A stretch of DNA of 64,000 nucleotides from Pokkaliibacter sp. MBI-7 (GCF_029846635.1 NZ_JARVTG010000001.1:3404501-3468500), one strand, 5' to 3'. Counted from the stretch's first letter, positions 7,694 to 15,796 are shown. Notes: generated by a model from the letters alone, not told the origin. Program-made: numbers and translations.

Positions 7694-9862
7694 ATGGAGT
7701 TTTCAGGTCAGGCCATTCAGGTCTCCGCTCTGGGCGATGGCATCTATGAGGTGTGCTTCAATCTGGCGGGGGAGTCGGTCAACAAGTTCAACCAGACCAC
7801 CCTCAACGAGCTGAAGGACGTGGCCGCTGGTCTGACCGCGACCGCAGGCATCAGGGGTGTACTGTTCAGCAGCGCCAAGGACGTGTTTATCGTCGGTGCT
7901 GATATCACCGAATTCAATCAGATGTTCTCGGCGTCCGAAGACGAGATCAGAGGCCACATCGCTGGCCTTAACGCCATCTTCAATAGCGTCGAAGATCTGC
8001 CTTGCCCCACCGTTGTCGCCATCAATGGTATTGCCCTCGGTGGCGGCTTCGAGATGTGTCTGTCCTGTGACTTCCGCGTCATGAGCGAGAGTGCCAGGGT
8101 TGGTCTGCCTGAAGTCAAACTGGGCATCTATCCCGGCTGGGGTGGCACCGTGCGTCTGCCACGTCTGATCGGGGCCGACAACGCCATCGAGTGGATCTGT
8201 ACCGGTGCGGAAAAACGTGCTGATGCCGCCTTCAAAGACGGTGCTGTCGATGCCGTGGTCAGCGCTGACAAGCTGCGTGATGCGGCACTGGACCTGTTGC
8301 AGAAAGCCATTGCCGGTGAGTTCAGTCACAACGCCCGCCGTCAGGAAAAGCAGAACGCACTGCCGCTGTCCGAAATTGAAAAGATGATGGTGTTCGAGAG
8401 CGCCAAGGGTGTGGTCGGTGCCAAGGCGGGTCCACACTATCCGGCACCGATGGAAGTCATTGCTACCATCCAGAAAGCCGCTCGTCATGGTCGTGACAAG
8501 GCGCTGGACATCGAGTCCAAGGGCTTTGCCAAACTGGCCAAAACCTCAGTGACGGCGGCTCTGGTGGGGCTGTTCCTCAAGGATCAGTTCCTCAAGAAGC
8601 AGGCCAAAGCCTATGAAGCCAGCGCTCAGCCAGTAAAACAGGCAGCGGTGCTGGGCGCCGGCATCATGGGTGGCGGAGTGGCTTATCAGTCAGCGGTGAA
8701 AGGCACGCCGATCATCATGAAAGACATCGCGCCAAAGGCACTGGAGCTGGGCCTGAGCGAAGCCAACAAGCTGCTGCTGAAGCAGGTTGAGCGCGAGAAA
8801 ATCACTGCCGAACAGATGGCGCGGACCCTCAACCAGATTACCCCGGCGCTGTCCTATGGTGAATTCGGCCATGTCGATCTGGTAGTGGAAGCCGTGGTAG
8901 AGAATCCCAAGGTTAAGAGCGCGGTGCTGGCCGAAGTGGAAGGCGTGGTGCGTGATGATGCCATCCTCACCTCCAATACCTCGACCATCTCCATCAGCCT
9001 GCTGGCGCAGGCGCTGAAGCGTCCGGAAAACTTCTGCGGCATGCACTTCTTCAACCCGGTGCACCGCATGCCACTGGTGGAAGTCATCCGTGGTGAGAAA
9101 ACCAGCGAGAAGGCTGTAGCCACTACGGTGGCCTACGCCAGAGCCATGGGCAAAACCCCCATCGTGGTCAATGACTGCCCGGGCTTCCTGGTGAACCGCA
9201 TCCTGTTCCCCTATTTTGCCGGCTTCTCCAAACTGATGGCCGACGGTGCCGATTTCCGTCAGGTCGACAAGGTCATGGAAGGTTTCGGCTGGCCCATGGG
9301 CCCGGCTTATCTGCTCGACGTGGTCGGTATTGATACCGCCTGTCACGCTGACAAGGTAATGGCAGCAGGCTTCCCCGACCGCATGGCCCATGAAGGCACC
9401 ACCGTGATCGAGAAGCTGTATGAACTGGGCCGTTATGGTCAGAAGAACAGCCAGGGCTTCTATGTCTACAAGGAAGACAAGCGCGGCAAACCGAAGAAAG
9501 TAGTGGATGAGGCTGTTTTTGCCTTGCTGCGCGATATTACCGGCGAGCAGAAAGCCTTTGAGGCGGACGACATCATCGCCCGCATGATGATCCCCATGTG
9601 TATCGAAACCGCCCGCTGCCTGGAAGACGGCATCGTCAGCAGCGCCGCCGAGGCGGATATGGGCCTGATTTACGGCATCGGTTTCCCACCATTCCGTGGT
9701 GGTGCGCTGCAGTACATCGACGCCATGGGCATGGCGGCCTTTGTTGAGCTGGCGTCCCGCTATGCTCACCTCGGCAAGCTGTATCAGCCCACCGAGCGCA
9801 TGCTGCAGATGGCACAACAGGGTGAAACCTACTACCCCGCAGCGACCCCAGCCAGCCACTGA
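7694..9862 (+). CDS. fadB: Fatty acid oxidation complex alpha subunit (enoyl-CoA hydratase / 3-hydroxyacyl-CoA dehydrogenase)
   Basis: A 722-residue multifunctional enzyme. The N-terminal crotonase domain has the catalytic glutamates Glu120 (GGGFEMCL) and Glu140 (VGLPEVKLG), which match E. coli FadB Glu119/Glu139. The NAD-binding domain has the Rossmann motif GAGIMGGG. The dehydrogenase His451 in GMHFFNP corresponds to His450 of E. coli. The duplicated C-terminal 3HCDH domains end with YGIGFPPFRGG. The start is the ATG at 7694 with AAGAGGAA just upstream. A longer frame from 7589 would add 35 residues with no family similarity. It forms the alpha2beta2 complex with FadA, encoded 21 bp downstream. 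Confidence 0.97.
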   Translation: MEFSGQAIQVSALGDGIYEVCFNLAGESVNKFNQTTLNELKDVAAGLTATAGIRGVLFSSAKDVFIVGADITEFNQMFSASEDEIRGHIAGLNAIFNSVEDLPCPTVVAINGIALGGGFEMCLSCDFRVMSESARVGLPEVKLGIYPGWGGTVRLPRLIGADNAIEWICTGAEKRADAAFKDGAVDAVVSADKLRDAALDLLQKAIAGEFSHNARRQEKQNALPLSEIEKMMVFESAKGVVGAKAGPHYPAPMEVIATIQKAARHGRDKALDIESKGFAKLAKTSVTAALVGLFLKDQFLKKQAKAYEASAQPVKQAAVLGAGIMGGGVAYQSAVKGTPIIMKDIAPKALELGLSEANKLLLKQVEREKITAEQMARTLNQITPALSYGEFGHVDLVVEAVVENPKVKSAVLAEVEGVVRDDAILTSNTSTISISLLAQALKRPENFCGMHFFNPVHRMPLVEVIRGEKTSEKAVATTVAYARAMGKTPIVVNDCPGFLVNRILFPYFAGFSKLMADGADFRQVDKVMEGFGWPMGPAYLLDVVGIDTACHADKVMAAGFPDRMAHEGTTVIEKLYELGRYGQKNSQGFYVYKEDKRGKPKKVVDEAVFALLRDITGEQKAFEADDIIARMMIPMCIETARCLEDGIVSSAAEADMGLIYGIGFPPFRGGALQYIDAMGMAAFVELASRYAHLGKLYQPTERMLQMAQQGETYYPAATPASH

Positions 9863-9883
9863 TCAGGTACGGAGAACAGAATA

Positions 9884-11068
9884 ATGACAATGTCCAAACT
9901 TCAACCCAATGATGTGGTGGTGATCGACTGTGCCCGCACCGCCATGGGTAAATCCAAAGGTGGCGTGTTCCGCAATGTGCGCGCCGAGAATATGTCCGGT
10001 GAGCTGGTCAAGGCGCTGTTTGCCCGTAACCCCGGCGTTGACCAGAACGATGTGGAAGACCTGATCTGGGGCTGCGTCAACCAGACCAAGGAGCAGGGCT
10101 TCAACGTCGCCCGCTCGGTGTCGCTGCTGGCCGGGCTGCCCATCAGTGTGGCGGCGCAGACCGTCAGCCGTCTGTGTGGTTCATCCATGGCCGCACTGCA
10201 TACCGCGGCGCAGGGCATCATGACCGGTAACGGCGATGTGTTTGTAGTCGGTGGTGTTGAGCACATGGGGCACGTCAACATGCTGCACGGTCTGGATATC
10301 AATCCGGCCATGAGCAAGCACGTCGCCAAGGCGTCCATGATGATGGGCGTCACTGCCGAGATGCTGGCGCGGATGCACGGTATTGGCCGCGAACCCCAGG
10401 ATGCGTTTGGTGCCCGCTCTCACCAGCGCGCCATGGCGGCTACCCTGGAAGGGCGTTTTGACCGTGAAATTATCGGTATCGAAGGGCATGACGAGAATGG
10501 TTTCCGCAGCCTGATCAGCCGTGACGAAGTGATCCGTGACGGTGTGACCGCCGAATCACTGGCGGAGCTGCCACCGGCGTTTATTCCCAAGGTCGGAACG
10601 GTGACCGCGGGGACATCATCTGCCATTTCCGACGGCGCTTCAGCGATGATCCTGATGTCAGCCAAACGGGCTCAGGAGCTGGGGCTGAAGCCCATCGCCG
10701 TGATCCGTGCCATGGCGGTATCGGGTTGTGACCCATCCATCATGGGTTACGGCCCGGTGCCTGCGACCAAGAAGGCGCTGAAACGTGCTGGTCTGAGTAT
10801 GGAAGACATCGACATTATCGAGCTGAACGAAGCCTTTGCCGCGCAGGCACTGCCAGTGCTGAAAGACCTCAAGGTGCTGGACAAGATGGACGACAAGGTC
10901 AACCTCAATGGCGGTGCCATTGCTCTTGGCCACCCCTTCGGCTGCTCCGGCACCCGTATCTCTACCACCCTGCTGAACGTGATGCAGCAGCAGGATGCTA
11001 CCCTTGGTCTGGCTACCATGTGTATCGGTATGGGCCAGGGTATCTCCACCATCTTCGAACGGCTCTGA
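9884..11068 (+). CDS. fadA: 3-ketoacyl-CoA thiolase, beta subunit of the fatty acid oxidation complex
   Basis: A 394-residue thiolase. The nucleophile Cys98 lies in SRLCGSSMAALH. His350 is in GHPFGCSG and the acid/base Cys380 in MCIGMGQG, giving the complete thiolase triad. The N-terminus NDVVVIDCARTAMGKSKGG is typical of FadA rather than biosynthetic thiolases. GGAG lies 9 bp before the ATG at 9884; an alternative ATG two codons later is possible. The gene closes the etf-fad block. It is followed by a long imperfect hairpin (11115-11173) and a strong terminator at 11335. Confidence 0.97.
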   Translation: MTMSKLQPNDVVVIDCARTAMGKSKGGVFRNVRAENMSGELVKALFARNPGVDQNDVEDLIWGCVNQTKEQGFNVARSVSLLAGLPISVAAQTVSRLCGSSMAALHTAAQGIMTGNGDVFVVGGVEHMGHVNMLHGLDINPAMSKHVAKASMMMGVTAEMLARMHGIGREPQDAFGARSHQRAMAATLEGRFDREIIGIEGHDENGFRSLISRDEVIRDGVTAESLAELPPAFIPKVGTVTAGTSSAISDGASAMILMSAKRAQELGLKPIAVIRAMAVSGCDPSIMGYGPVPATKKALKRAGLSMEDIDIIELNEAFAAQALPVLKDLKVLDKMDDKVNLNGGAIALGHPFGCSGTRISTTLLNVMQQQDATLGLATMCIGMGQGISTIFERL

Positions 11069-11114
11069 TCGCTCGCTGTTCCCGGGTTACCGGGATGAGC
11101 GTAGGCCTCGAAGG

Positions 11115-11173
11115 CGCCCTTCCCGGCCTCTGTCTGCCCGCAATGGCAAGGCGGACAAAGGCGGGGAAGGGCG
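11115..11173. repeat. Long imperfect hairpin downstream of fadA
   Basis: The outer arms CGCCCTTCCC (11115-11124) and GGGAAGGGCG (11164-11173) pair perfectly over 10 bp. The inner arms GCCTCTGTCTGCC and GGCGGACAAAGGC extend the stem by about a dozen more pairs with one mismatch and one G-T pair. No T-run follows. It could be a REP-type palindrome or an mRNA 3'-end stabiliser; the role is unknown. Confidence 0.6.
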
Positions 11174-11334
11174 TCGGTGACCGGTCTGTCCCGCAGTCTG
11201 ACGGGTCGCCTGCTCTGGCGGAGAATCGAGCTGTATCTCTGCCTGAGCATCCCTTGCTTTTGTTCGTTGAGTTGGCCATGGCGGCGGCAACCTCCGCCGA
11301 CCATGGACTTATCCTGAGTTGACTGGTGTTTGTT

Positions 11335-11359
11335 GCCCCCGCCTGTCGGGGGCTTTTTT
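11335..11359 (+). terminator. Rho-independent terminator of fadBA
   Basis: A perfect 7-bp GC stem (GCCCCCG / CGGGGGC) with a 5-nt loop is followed directly by six T residues. The T-run overlaps the stop codon of the converging effector gene on the minus strand. In the minus direction there is no T-run, so the element serves the plus strand. Confidence 0.9.
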
Positions 11360-12329
11360 AGCTGCTGATCTGATCATGGCCTGACACGGCGCTGCCTGTC
11401 TCTGTCGCCTGCACGTTCTGCGCCGGCTCCTGCTCCTGCTCCTGCATCTCCTTCAGTCTGATCTGCCATACCCCTTCATGTTTTTCCATTTGCTGCACCT
11501 GAAATGGCGTATCGGGTGGAATCAATGCCTCTTCTTCGTCTTTATGCTGGGCAAAGGCTTTGATATTGACCGCTGAAGACGAGGAGAGTGTCAGTTCGAC
11601 CCGGGTACCGGGAATAAAGGCTTTCTGTGCATTCAGTGAGGTACTCATAAAAGCACTGTCACGGTACGGACGCTCGGGTGAAAAGCGGCGATGTACTTCT
11701 TCATCGCTCATGTTCTTGCTGATACCCCGGTACAGCTGGCCGTCTGCCCGATGCTCCGCCGAGGCGGCCAGTTTCTGTAAACCCTGCTGTAACGCCCCGA
11801 CGACGGGGACCACCTTGTCATTGTGCTGGTAACGCAGGTGGTGGTTGATGGCCGGATACAGGTTGGTGGTGTACAGCCGCACCGCGAGAAATTCATCGTC
11901 ACTGAGTTTGGCCGCGCTGGCAGTGCGATCTTTAACCGCCAGCGACTCTCTGATCAGCTGCTCGGCGCGTGGCAGGTTGGCCATGCTCAGTTCACCGGCA
12001 CAGGCCAGCCGCATGCGCTCTTCACGAATCACCCTGTGTAATGCCTGCTTCACGGGTGTGTCGGTCAGGCGGGAGGGGGTATCACCTCTGCTGGCGGAAG
12101 CTAGTTTGCTGCTGCCTGCTTTAGGGCTCACCTGTTGAGGATAATGCGATAGTTGCTGTTGGGTAGTGACCAGAACAGGAGGCTGCTGCAGAGCAGTTTG
12201 TCCCCTAAAACAGTCCAGAAAACATTTAGCCAGTGCGGCCAGTGGTTGAGGGAGGGCAAGTCCAGCTAACGTCTGGGTTGGTGTCTGGGTTGACGGGGTG
12301 TGAGTATTATTGATGGGCGGCAGTGCCAT
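11358..12329 (-). CDS. Putative type III effector with ADP-ribosyltransferase domain (ART copy 1)
   Basis: A 323-residue protein. Residues 1-85 are Thr/Gln/Pro/Ser-rich and likely disordered, as in type III secretion signals. Residues 90-300 form an R-S-E class ADP-ribosyltransferase. An alpha-helical segment has YTTNLYPAINHHLR. The catalytic Arg201 is in LYRGIS, the STS motif is at 229-231 (FMSTSLN), and the ExE pair is Glu265/Glu267 (DEEEALIPPDTPF). ExE usually indicates arginine-directed mono-ADP-ribosylation, as in SpvB and HopU1. A cysteine-containing hydrophobic stretch (LAKCFLDCF) lies near residue 35. AAGGAGG precedes the ATG by 8 bp. It is the last gene of a five-gene minus-strand operon headed by a CesT-type chaperone. 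The domain call is strong; delivery by type III secretion is inferred. Confidence 0.8.
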   Translation of the reverse strand: MALPPINNTHTPSTQTPTQTLAGLALPQPLAALAKCFLDCFRGQTALQQPPVLVTTQQQLSHYPQQVSPKAGSSKLASASRGDTPSRLTDTPVKQALHRVIREERMRLACAGELSMANLPRAEQLIRESLAVKDRTASAAKLSDDEFLAVRLYTTNLYPAINHHLRYQHNDKVVPVVGALQQGLQKLAASAEHRADGQLYRGISKNMSDEEVHRRFSPERPYRDSAFMSTSLNAQKAFIPGTRVELTLSSSSAVNIKAFAQHKDEEEALIPPDTPFQVQQMEKHEGVWQIRLKEMQEQEQEPAQNVQATETGSAVSGHDQISS

Positions 12330-12371
12330 GTAGGCCTCCTTGTCTGTGATGGGGGATGTTTTGCTGTCGCG

Positions 12372-13508
12372 TTACTCCTGCTGCAACTGGGCAAAAAGAT
12401 GCTGATGGGCCTGATTGTCGACAGTAAAGTCTTTGGCCCTGATGGGCTGGCTGAAGGGCTGGGTATAGAGGCTGTCGTCCCATTGTTCAGCAAGACCATG
12501 GGATGCTACGCCCAGGTTGACCTCCAGCAGGGAGTGATGATCATCCTGACCGTAATAGCCATAGGCGGCATAGCGCATCAGCTCCTTCAGTGCCTGAGGA
12601 TCGTCTATGCCGAGCTGTTGCTGACAAGCCGGGGCAAGTAGCAGGCTGACGGCCAGCATACGTGACGCTGAGCCAGAGGGGCCGGCCAGTGTAGGCTTGT
12701 CGGCGGCAGCCGCTTTTTGGGCAAACTCACTATCGGGATTCACCTGCCAGACATGCCTGCCATAGCCGCGCAGCACCTGCAGTTGTTCGTCCGCAGGAGG
12801 GGGGATAGTGAATCCAACACGCGTCTGCTGGCCAGGATGATTGACGGGATTGTGCCGGTGATAGGCTAGTTCCTGCTGGCTGATCTGGCCCAGTGTCAGC
12901 TGGTGTGCAGGCATATACCGGGCTTTGCCTGTTTCAGTGCGGCTATCCGCCATTTTCCCCGCCCAGCCTTCCATCTGGTAGAGCGTTTTGCCGTTAGCCT
13001 GCAGGTAGCTGAGGTCAAGCAGATGCTGGAGTCGCTGTGACTGTTCGGGCTGATCCAGCAGCTGATTGAGCAGGCCCTTGAACGTGTCGCTCAACAGCAT
13101 GTTCAGAGCCAGTGTGCCCTGCTCACGCAGCGAGCCATTGTGTAAGGTACGACGCAGGGTCACCGGGTTCCAGCCGACGCTGCCGACCACATCGAAGCGC
13201 GGGCTAAGTACACCGCTGCCACGGCGGTTGCTGTCGTGGGGGCGTGAGGCAGCTTGCACAATATCAGCCCAGCCTTTGATCTCGCCGCGGCAGGCGATGA
13301 ACAGCTGCACGATGGACTGGCTCAGTGCGGCCATCGTAGTACGCGCAGCAGGATGGCCAGCGATGTGTTCGGTCAGCGCTTTTTCCACTGTTTTATTCTT
13401 TTCTAGATGGCTGGTGTCAGTGGGGTGTTTGGCAGGGGCAGACGATGACACTGAGGTCGGTAAAGAGGAGTCAAGTGGCAGAGCTTCAGTGGAAATAGGG
13501 TTGATCAT
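12372..13508 (-). CDS. Effector-operon protein of unknown fold
   Basis: A 378-residue protein I do not recognise. Residues 1-40 are Ser/Thr/Pro-rich, like the N-termini of the neighbouring effectors. There is no signal peptide and no membrane segment. The C-terminal third has distinctive conserved-looking stretches: GPSGSASR (276-283), a helical MRYAAYGYYG segment, HHSLLEV (324-330) and SHG (336-338). Their clustered His, Glu and Ser residues could build an active site, but I cannot assign one. It lacks the ART motifs of its neighbours. It lies 42 bp upstream of ART copy 1 and 38 bp downstream of ART copy 2, so it belongs to the same message. Base composition is ordinary for the window. A second class of secreted effector is the simplest inference. 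Confidence 0.65.
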   Translation of the reverse strand: MINPISTEALPLDSSLPTSVSSSAPAKHPTDTSHLEKNKTVEKALTEHIAGHPAARTTMAALSQSIVQLFIACRGEIKGWADIVQAASRPHDSNRRGSGVLSPRFDVVGSVGWNPVTLRRTLHNGSLREQGTLALNMLLSDTFKGLLNQLLDQPEQSQRLQHLLDLSYLQANGKTLYQMEGWAGKMADSRTETGKARYMPAHQLTLGQISQQELAYHRHNPVNHPGQQTRVGFTIPPPADEQLQVLRGYGRHVWQVNPDSEFAQKAAAADKPTLAGPSGSASRMLAVSLLLAPACQQQLGIDDPQALKELMRYAAYGYYGQDDHHSLLEVNLGVASHGLAEQWDDSLYTQPFSQPIRAKDFTVDNQAHQHLFAQLQQE

Positions 13509-13546
13509 GTAACGTTGCCTCGCTGCTCATCCTTGCCGTGATGGTC

Positions 13547-14416
13547 TCAACTATCGTGGTTATCGTTGTCGACGGTCTGTGGTATTTCCTCTAGGTCGAT
13601 ATGCCAGGTATCGAGTTGCTTTTCCATATGGCTAACATGAAACGGTGTATTAGGGAGGATTAAGGCTTCTTTTTCGTGTGGAAAGCGAGCAAGAGGACTG
13701 ATATTGACGGCTGAATGCGAATGAAGGCGAAGGCTTACCCGGCTAGTCATGCTGTTCGCAATGCTGGGATCGGTAGTCGTGCTCATAATGGCCTGATCAC
13801 GATAAGGCTTTTCAGCGTTAAAACGCTGCATGATTTCACTGTCAGGCATTCTTTTCTCTATGCCGCGATAGAGAGTGGTGTTCACCTGATAGTCGGGATG
13901 CTGTGCCAGTTTGGCTAAGCCATCCTTTAGTGCATCAACAACAGGCTGGACTTCTGGATTAGGCTCATAACGAAGATGGTGATTGATGGGGCGGTACAAA
14001 TTGGTGGAGTACAGATGAATAGCCAGAAATTCGTCATCCGTCAGCATGGTTGCCTGGGGGGTGGTATCTTTCTTTTGCAGCGCATCGTGAATCATCTCTG
14101 GCCCCGATGTGAGGCCTGAACTGAAGTCGCCAATACCCTGGCTGGCAAGACGTTTGATCTCTTGTTCCACAATACGATTGATGGCGTGTTTCATTGGTGA
14201 GCCATGTAATCGTTGACTGTTTATTGAGCTTGGATAATCACGCTGGATAGTGGTTGTTACCATGGGGTCTAACGATGTCTGATGTGCTTTGCCCGGTGTA
14301 AAGCAACAGAGTAGTGATTTCAAAAAAGAGGCTGAATTGCTTTTATCAGTGTGTTGTACAGCGGGACTTTGTATATAGGAGCTCTGTTGAGCGGACGATA
14401 ATGAATTAATAGGCAT
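13547..14416 (-). CDS. Putative type III effector with ADP-ribosyltransferase domain (ART copy 2)
   Basis: A 289-residue paralogue of the flanking ART genes. It has a Ser/Gln-rich N-terminus with a hydrophobic, cysteine-containing patch (FLKSLLCCF, about residues 31-39). The ART core has YSTNLYRPINHHLRY, catalytic Arg184 in LYRGIEKRM, the motif STT at 212-214 instead of STS, and Glu248/Glu250 in HEKEALILPNTPF. All catalytic positions of the arginine-type ART class are kept, with a conservative Ser-to-Thr change at the third STS residue. The coding sequence is visibly AT-richer than its neighbours, which suggests a different origin or history. It starts 13 bp after the stop of ART copy 3. The ribosome site is weak, so coupling to upstream translation is likely. 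Confidence 0.78.
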   Translation of the reverse strand: MPINSLSSAQQSSYIQSPAVQHTDKSNSASFLKSLLCCFTPGKAHQTSLDPMVTTTIQRDYPSSINSQRLHGSPMKHAINRIVEQEIKRLASQGIGDFSSGLTSGPEMIHDALQKKDTTPQATMLTDDEFLAIHLYSTNLYRPINHHLRYEPNPEVQPVVDALKDGLAKLAQHPDYQVNTTLYRGIEKRMPDSEIMQRFNAEKPYRDQAIMSTTTDPSIANSMTSRVSLRLHSHSAVNISPLARFPHEKEALILPNTPFHVSHMEKQLDTWHIDLEEIPQTVDNDNHDS

Positions 14417-14429
14417 TTGGGTGTACCTG

Positions 14430-15311
14430 TTACTCGGGGGTAGGTAATTCAGGCATTTCCTTCAGCTTGATATGCCAGCGACCGGAGTCGGTCTTGTCCC
14501 TGGCAGTGACCAGAAAGGGCGTGTTGGGCTGGAACAGGGCTTCCTGCTCGTCTTTGCTCATCGACAGCGGTGCTATTCTGACGGCGGACTGGCTTTCAAT
14601 CTCCAGCAAGGGGCTTTTCTGATAGCGCTGCTGTATGTCCGTGGCTTTTTTGTTCTTCACCGTCAGGGTGGTAAAGGAGGCGGAAACCAGCGAAGGATCC
14701 TCTGATGCGCTGACAAAGGTTTTGTCACGATAGAGGCCGTGGAGCTGAAAGTTGTTGTGAATAAACTGGTCGCTGACACTTTTATTGATGCCCCGGTAGA
14801 GGGTGGTTTGCGCCACATTGTCCGGGTTCTCCGCCAGCCGTCGGAGGCCATTCTGCATGGCACCGACGACCAGCTGCATATCTGCACTGGGATTACCGTC
14901 GCGCAGCTGATGATTGACCGCCCGAAACATCGTTGAGGTATACAGCCGCAGGCTTAGAAACTCATCATCCGGCATTGTTGCCAGCGCCGGGTTAGCATCC
15001 TTGCGCTGCAGGGCGACACGGAAGGTATCTTCGGCGGACACGCCATAACCAAAGCGCGTCATTTCGCGCGCCAGTGCCTGTTTGACCGGCGTATCGTTAT
15101 AGCGGCTGGGTGGCGTGCTGATATGACCGGGAAAGGCAGCGAGCTGACTGGTATGTGTCGCGGTGGTTGCCGGGCTGTGTTTAGACGATGATGCGCTGAA
15201 CAGTTTCCCCAGCTTGGTGAGCACACTGCTTTTCCCTTTGCTCTTGGCCACCGCTGAGCTGAGCTCCGGGTGCAGGGGGCTGGCCGTTGGGGAGACTGAG
15301 GGCGTTTTCAT
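14430..15311 (-). CDS. Putative type III effector with ADP-ribosyltransferase domain (ART copy 3, chaperone-linked)
   Basis: A 293-residue protein starting at the ATG whose first bases overlap the chaperone stop (ATGA, 15308-15311). A longer frame upstream lies inside the chaperone gene and is rejected. The N-terminal 70 residues are Ser/Thr/Lys-rich. The ART core has YTSTMFRAVNHQLR, catalytic Arg173 in LYRGINKSVS, SAS (201-203) in place of STS, and Glu245/Glu247 in DEQEALFQPNTPF. It has an insertion of roughly 15-20 residues, Lys/Gln-rich (VKNKKATDIQQRYQ), between the STS strand and the ExE loop relative to the other copies. Position directly after the chaperone suggests it is the cognate secreted substrate, as for shc-effector pairs in Pseudomonas syringae. 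Confidence 0.8.
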   Translation of the reverse strand: MKTPSVSPTASPLHPELSSAVAKSKGKSSVLTKLGKLFSASSSKHSPATTATHTSQLAAFPGHISTPPSRYNDTPVKQALAREMTRFGYGVSAEDTFRVALQRKDANPALATMPDDEFLSLRLYTSTMFRAVNHQLRDGNPSADMQLVVGAMQNGLRRLAENPDNVAQTTLYRGINKSVSDQFIHNNFQLHGLYRDKTFVSASEDPSLVSASFTTLTVKNKKATDIQQRYQKSPLLEIESQSAVRIAPLSMSKDEQEALFQPNTPFLVTARDKTDSGRWHIKLKEMPELPTPE

Positions 15312-15796
15312 GGTTGCAGCTCCTGACGTTTGCTCAGACCTGCACCTGCTGTGATCTGGGCACGGTTCAGGCCGGCCTGCTGATCCTGACGAAAACGACG
15401 GATGCTGTCCTGCAGCTGAGCACACAGCTGGTGCAACTGCTGCAGTACCTGCCCTAGTGGTTCGGCGTCGCTGCTGATCAGGCTGTGGCAGTAGCGCAGG
15501 CACAGCAGTCGCTGCTCGATATCCAGCGCGATACTGGCATTAAGGGTGTGGGCAGGCGACAGATTCAGGTGCAGCGCCAGTGCCAGCAGACGGCCATCCT
15601 GCTCCGGATCGATGTGGGTCAGGGAGTGAATGATAAACACGCTGTTACCCTCTCCGCCGGGCACCAGCAGGCATTCACTGCCTGCGCTCAGTGGCCACAA
15701 CAGATGACCTTCCTGACGCAATGCCTCCAGTTGTGCAGGATCGGCGCCGAGGGGGCGCAGGGCATATTCGAGGCGTTGGGTCGGATAGTTGTCCAT
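15308..15796 (-). CDS. CesT/Tir-type type III secretion chaperone
   Basis: A 162-residue protein. Its first 130 residues follow the class I effector-chaperone pattern: an N-terminal amphipathic helix (TQRLEYALRPLG), beta strands with LLWPLSAGSECLLVPGG and SVFIIHSLTHI, then LLALALHLNLSPAHTLNASI, ALDIEQRLLCLRYCHSLIS, and a C-terminal helix (LGQVLQQLHQLCAQLQDSI). Such homodimeric proteins bind the N-terminal region of an effector in the cytosol and hand it to the secretion ATPase. The extra 30-residue basic tail is unusual. The stop overlaps the start of ART copy 3, the classic arrangement of a chaperone with its effector. GAGG precedes the ATG, and a hrp-box-like promoter ends 47 bp upstream. 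Assignment is by pattern, not database search. Confidence 0.75.
   Translation of the reverse strand: MDNYPTQRLEYALRPLGADPAQLEALRQEGHLLWPLSAGSECLLVPGGEGNSVFIIHSLTHIDPEQDGRLLALALHLNLSPAHTLNASIALDIEQRLLCLRYCHSLISSDAEPLGQVLQQLHQLCAQLQDSIRRFRQDQQAGLNRAQITAGAGLSKRQELQP

Noticed and set aside
8690..9859. 389-residue minus-strand open frame
   Set aside because: It lies exactly antisense to fadB, which has full family similarity and catalytic residues; the frame is a shadow of high-GC coding sequence.
15312..15503. N-terminal extension of ART copy 3
   Set aside because: It overlaps the chaperone gene on the same strand in another frame; the ATGA overlap start is better supported.
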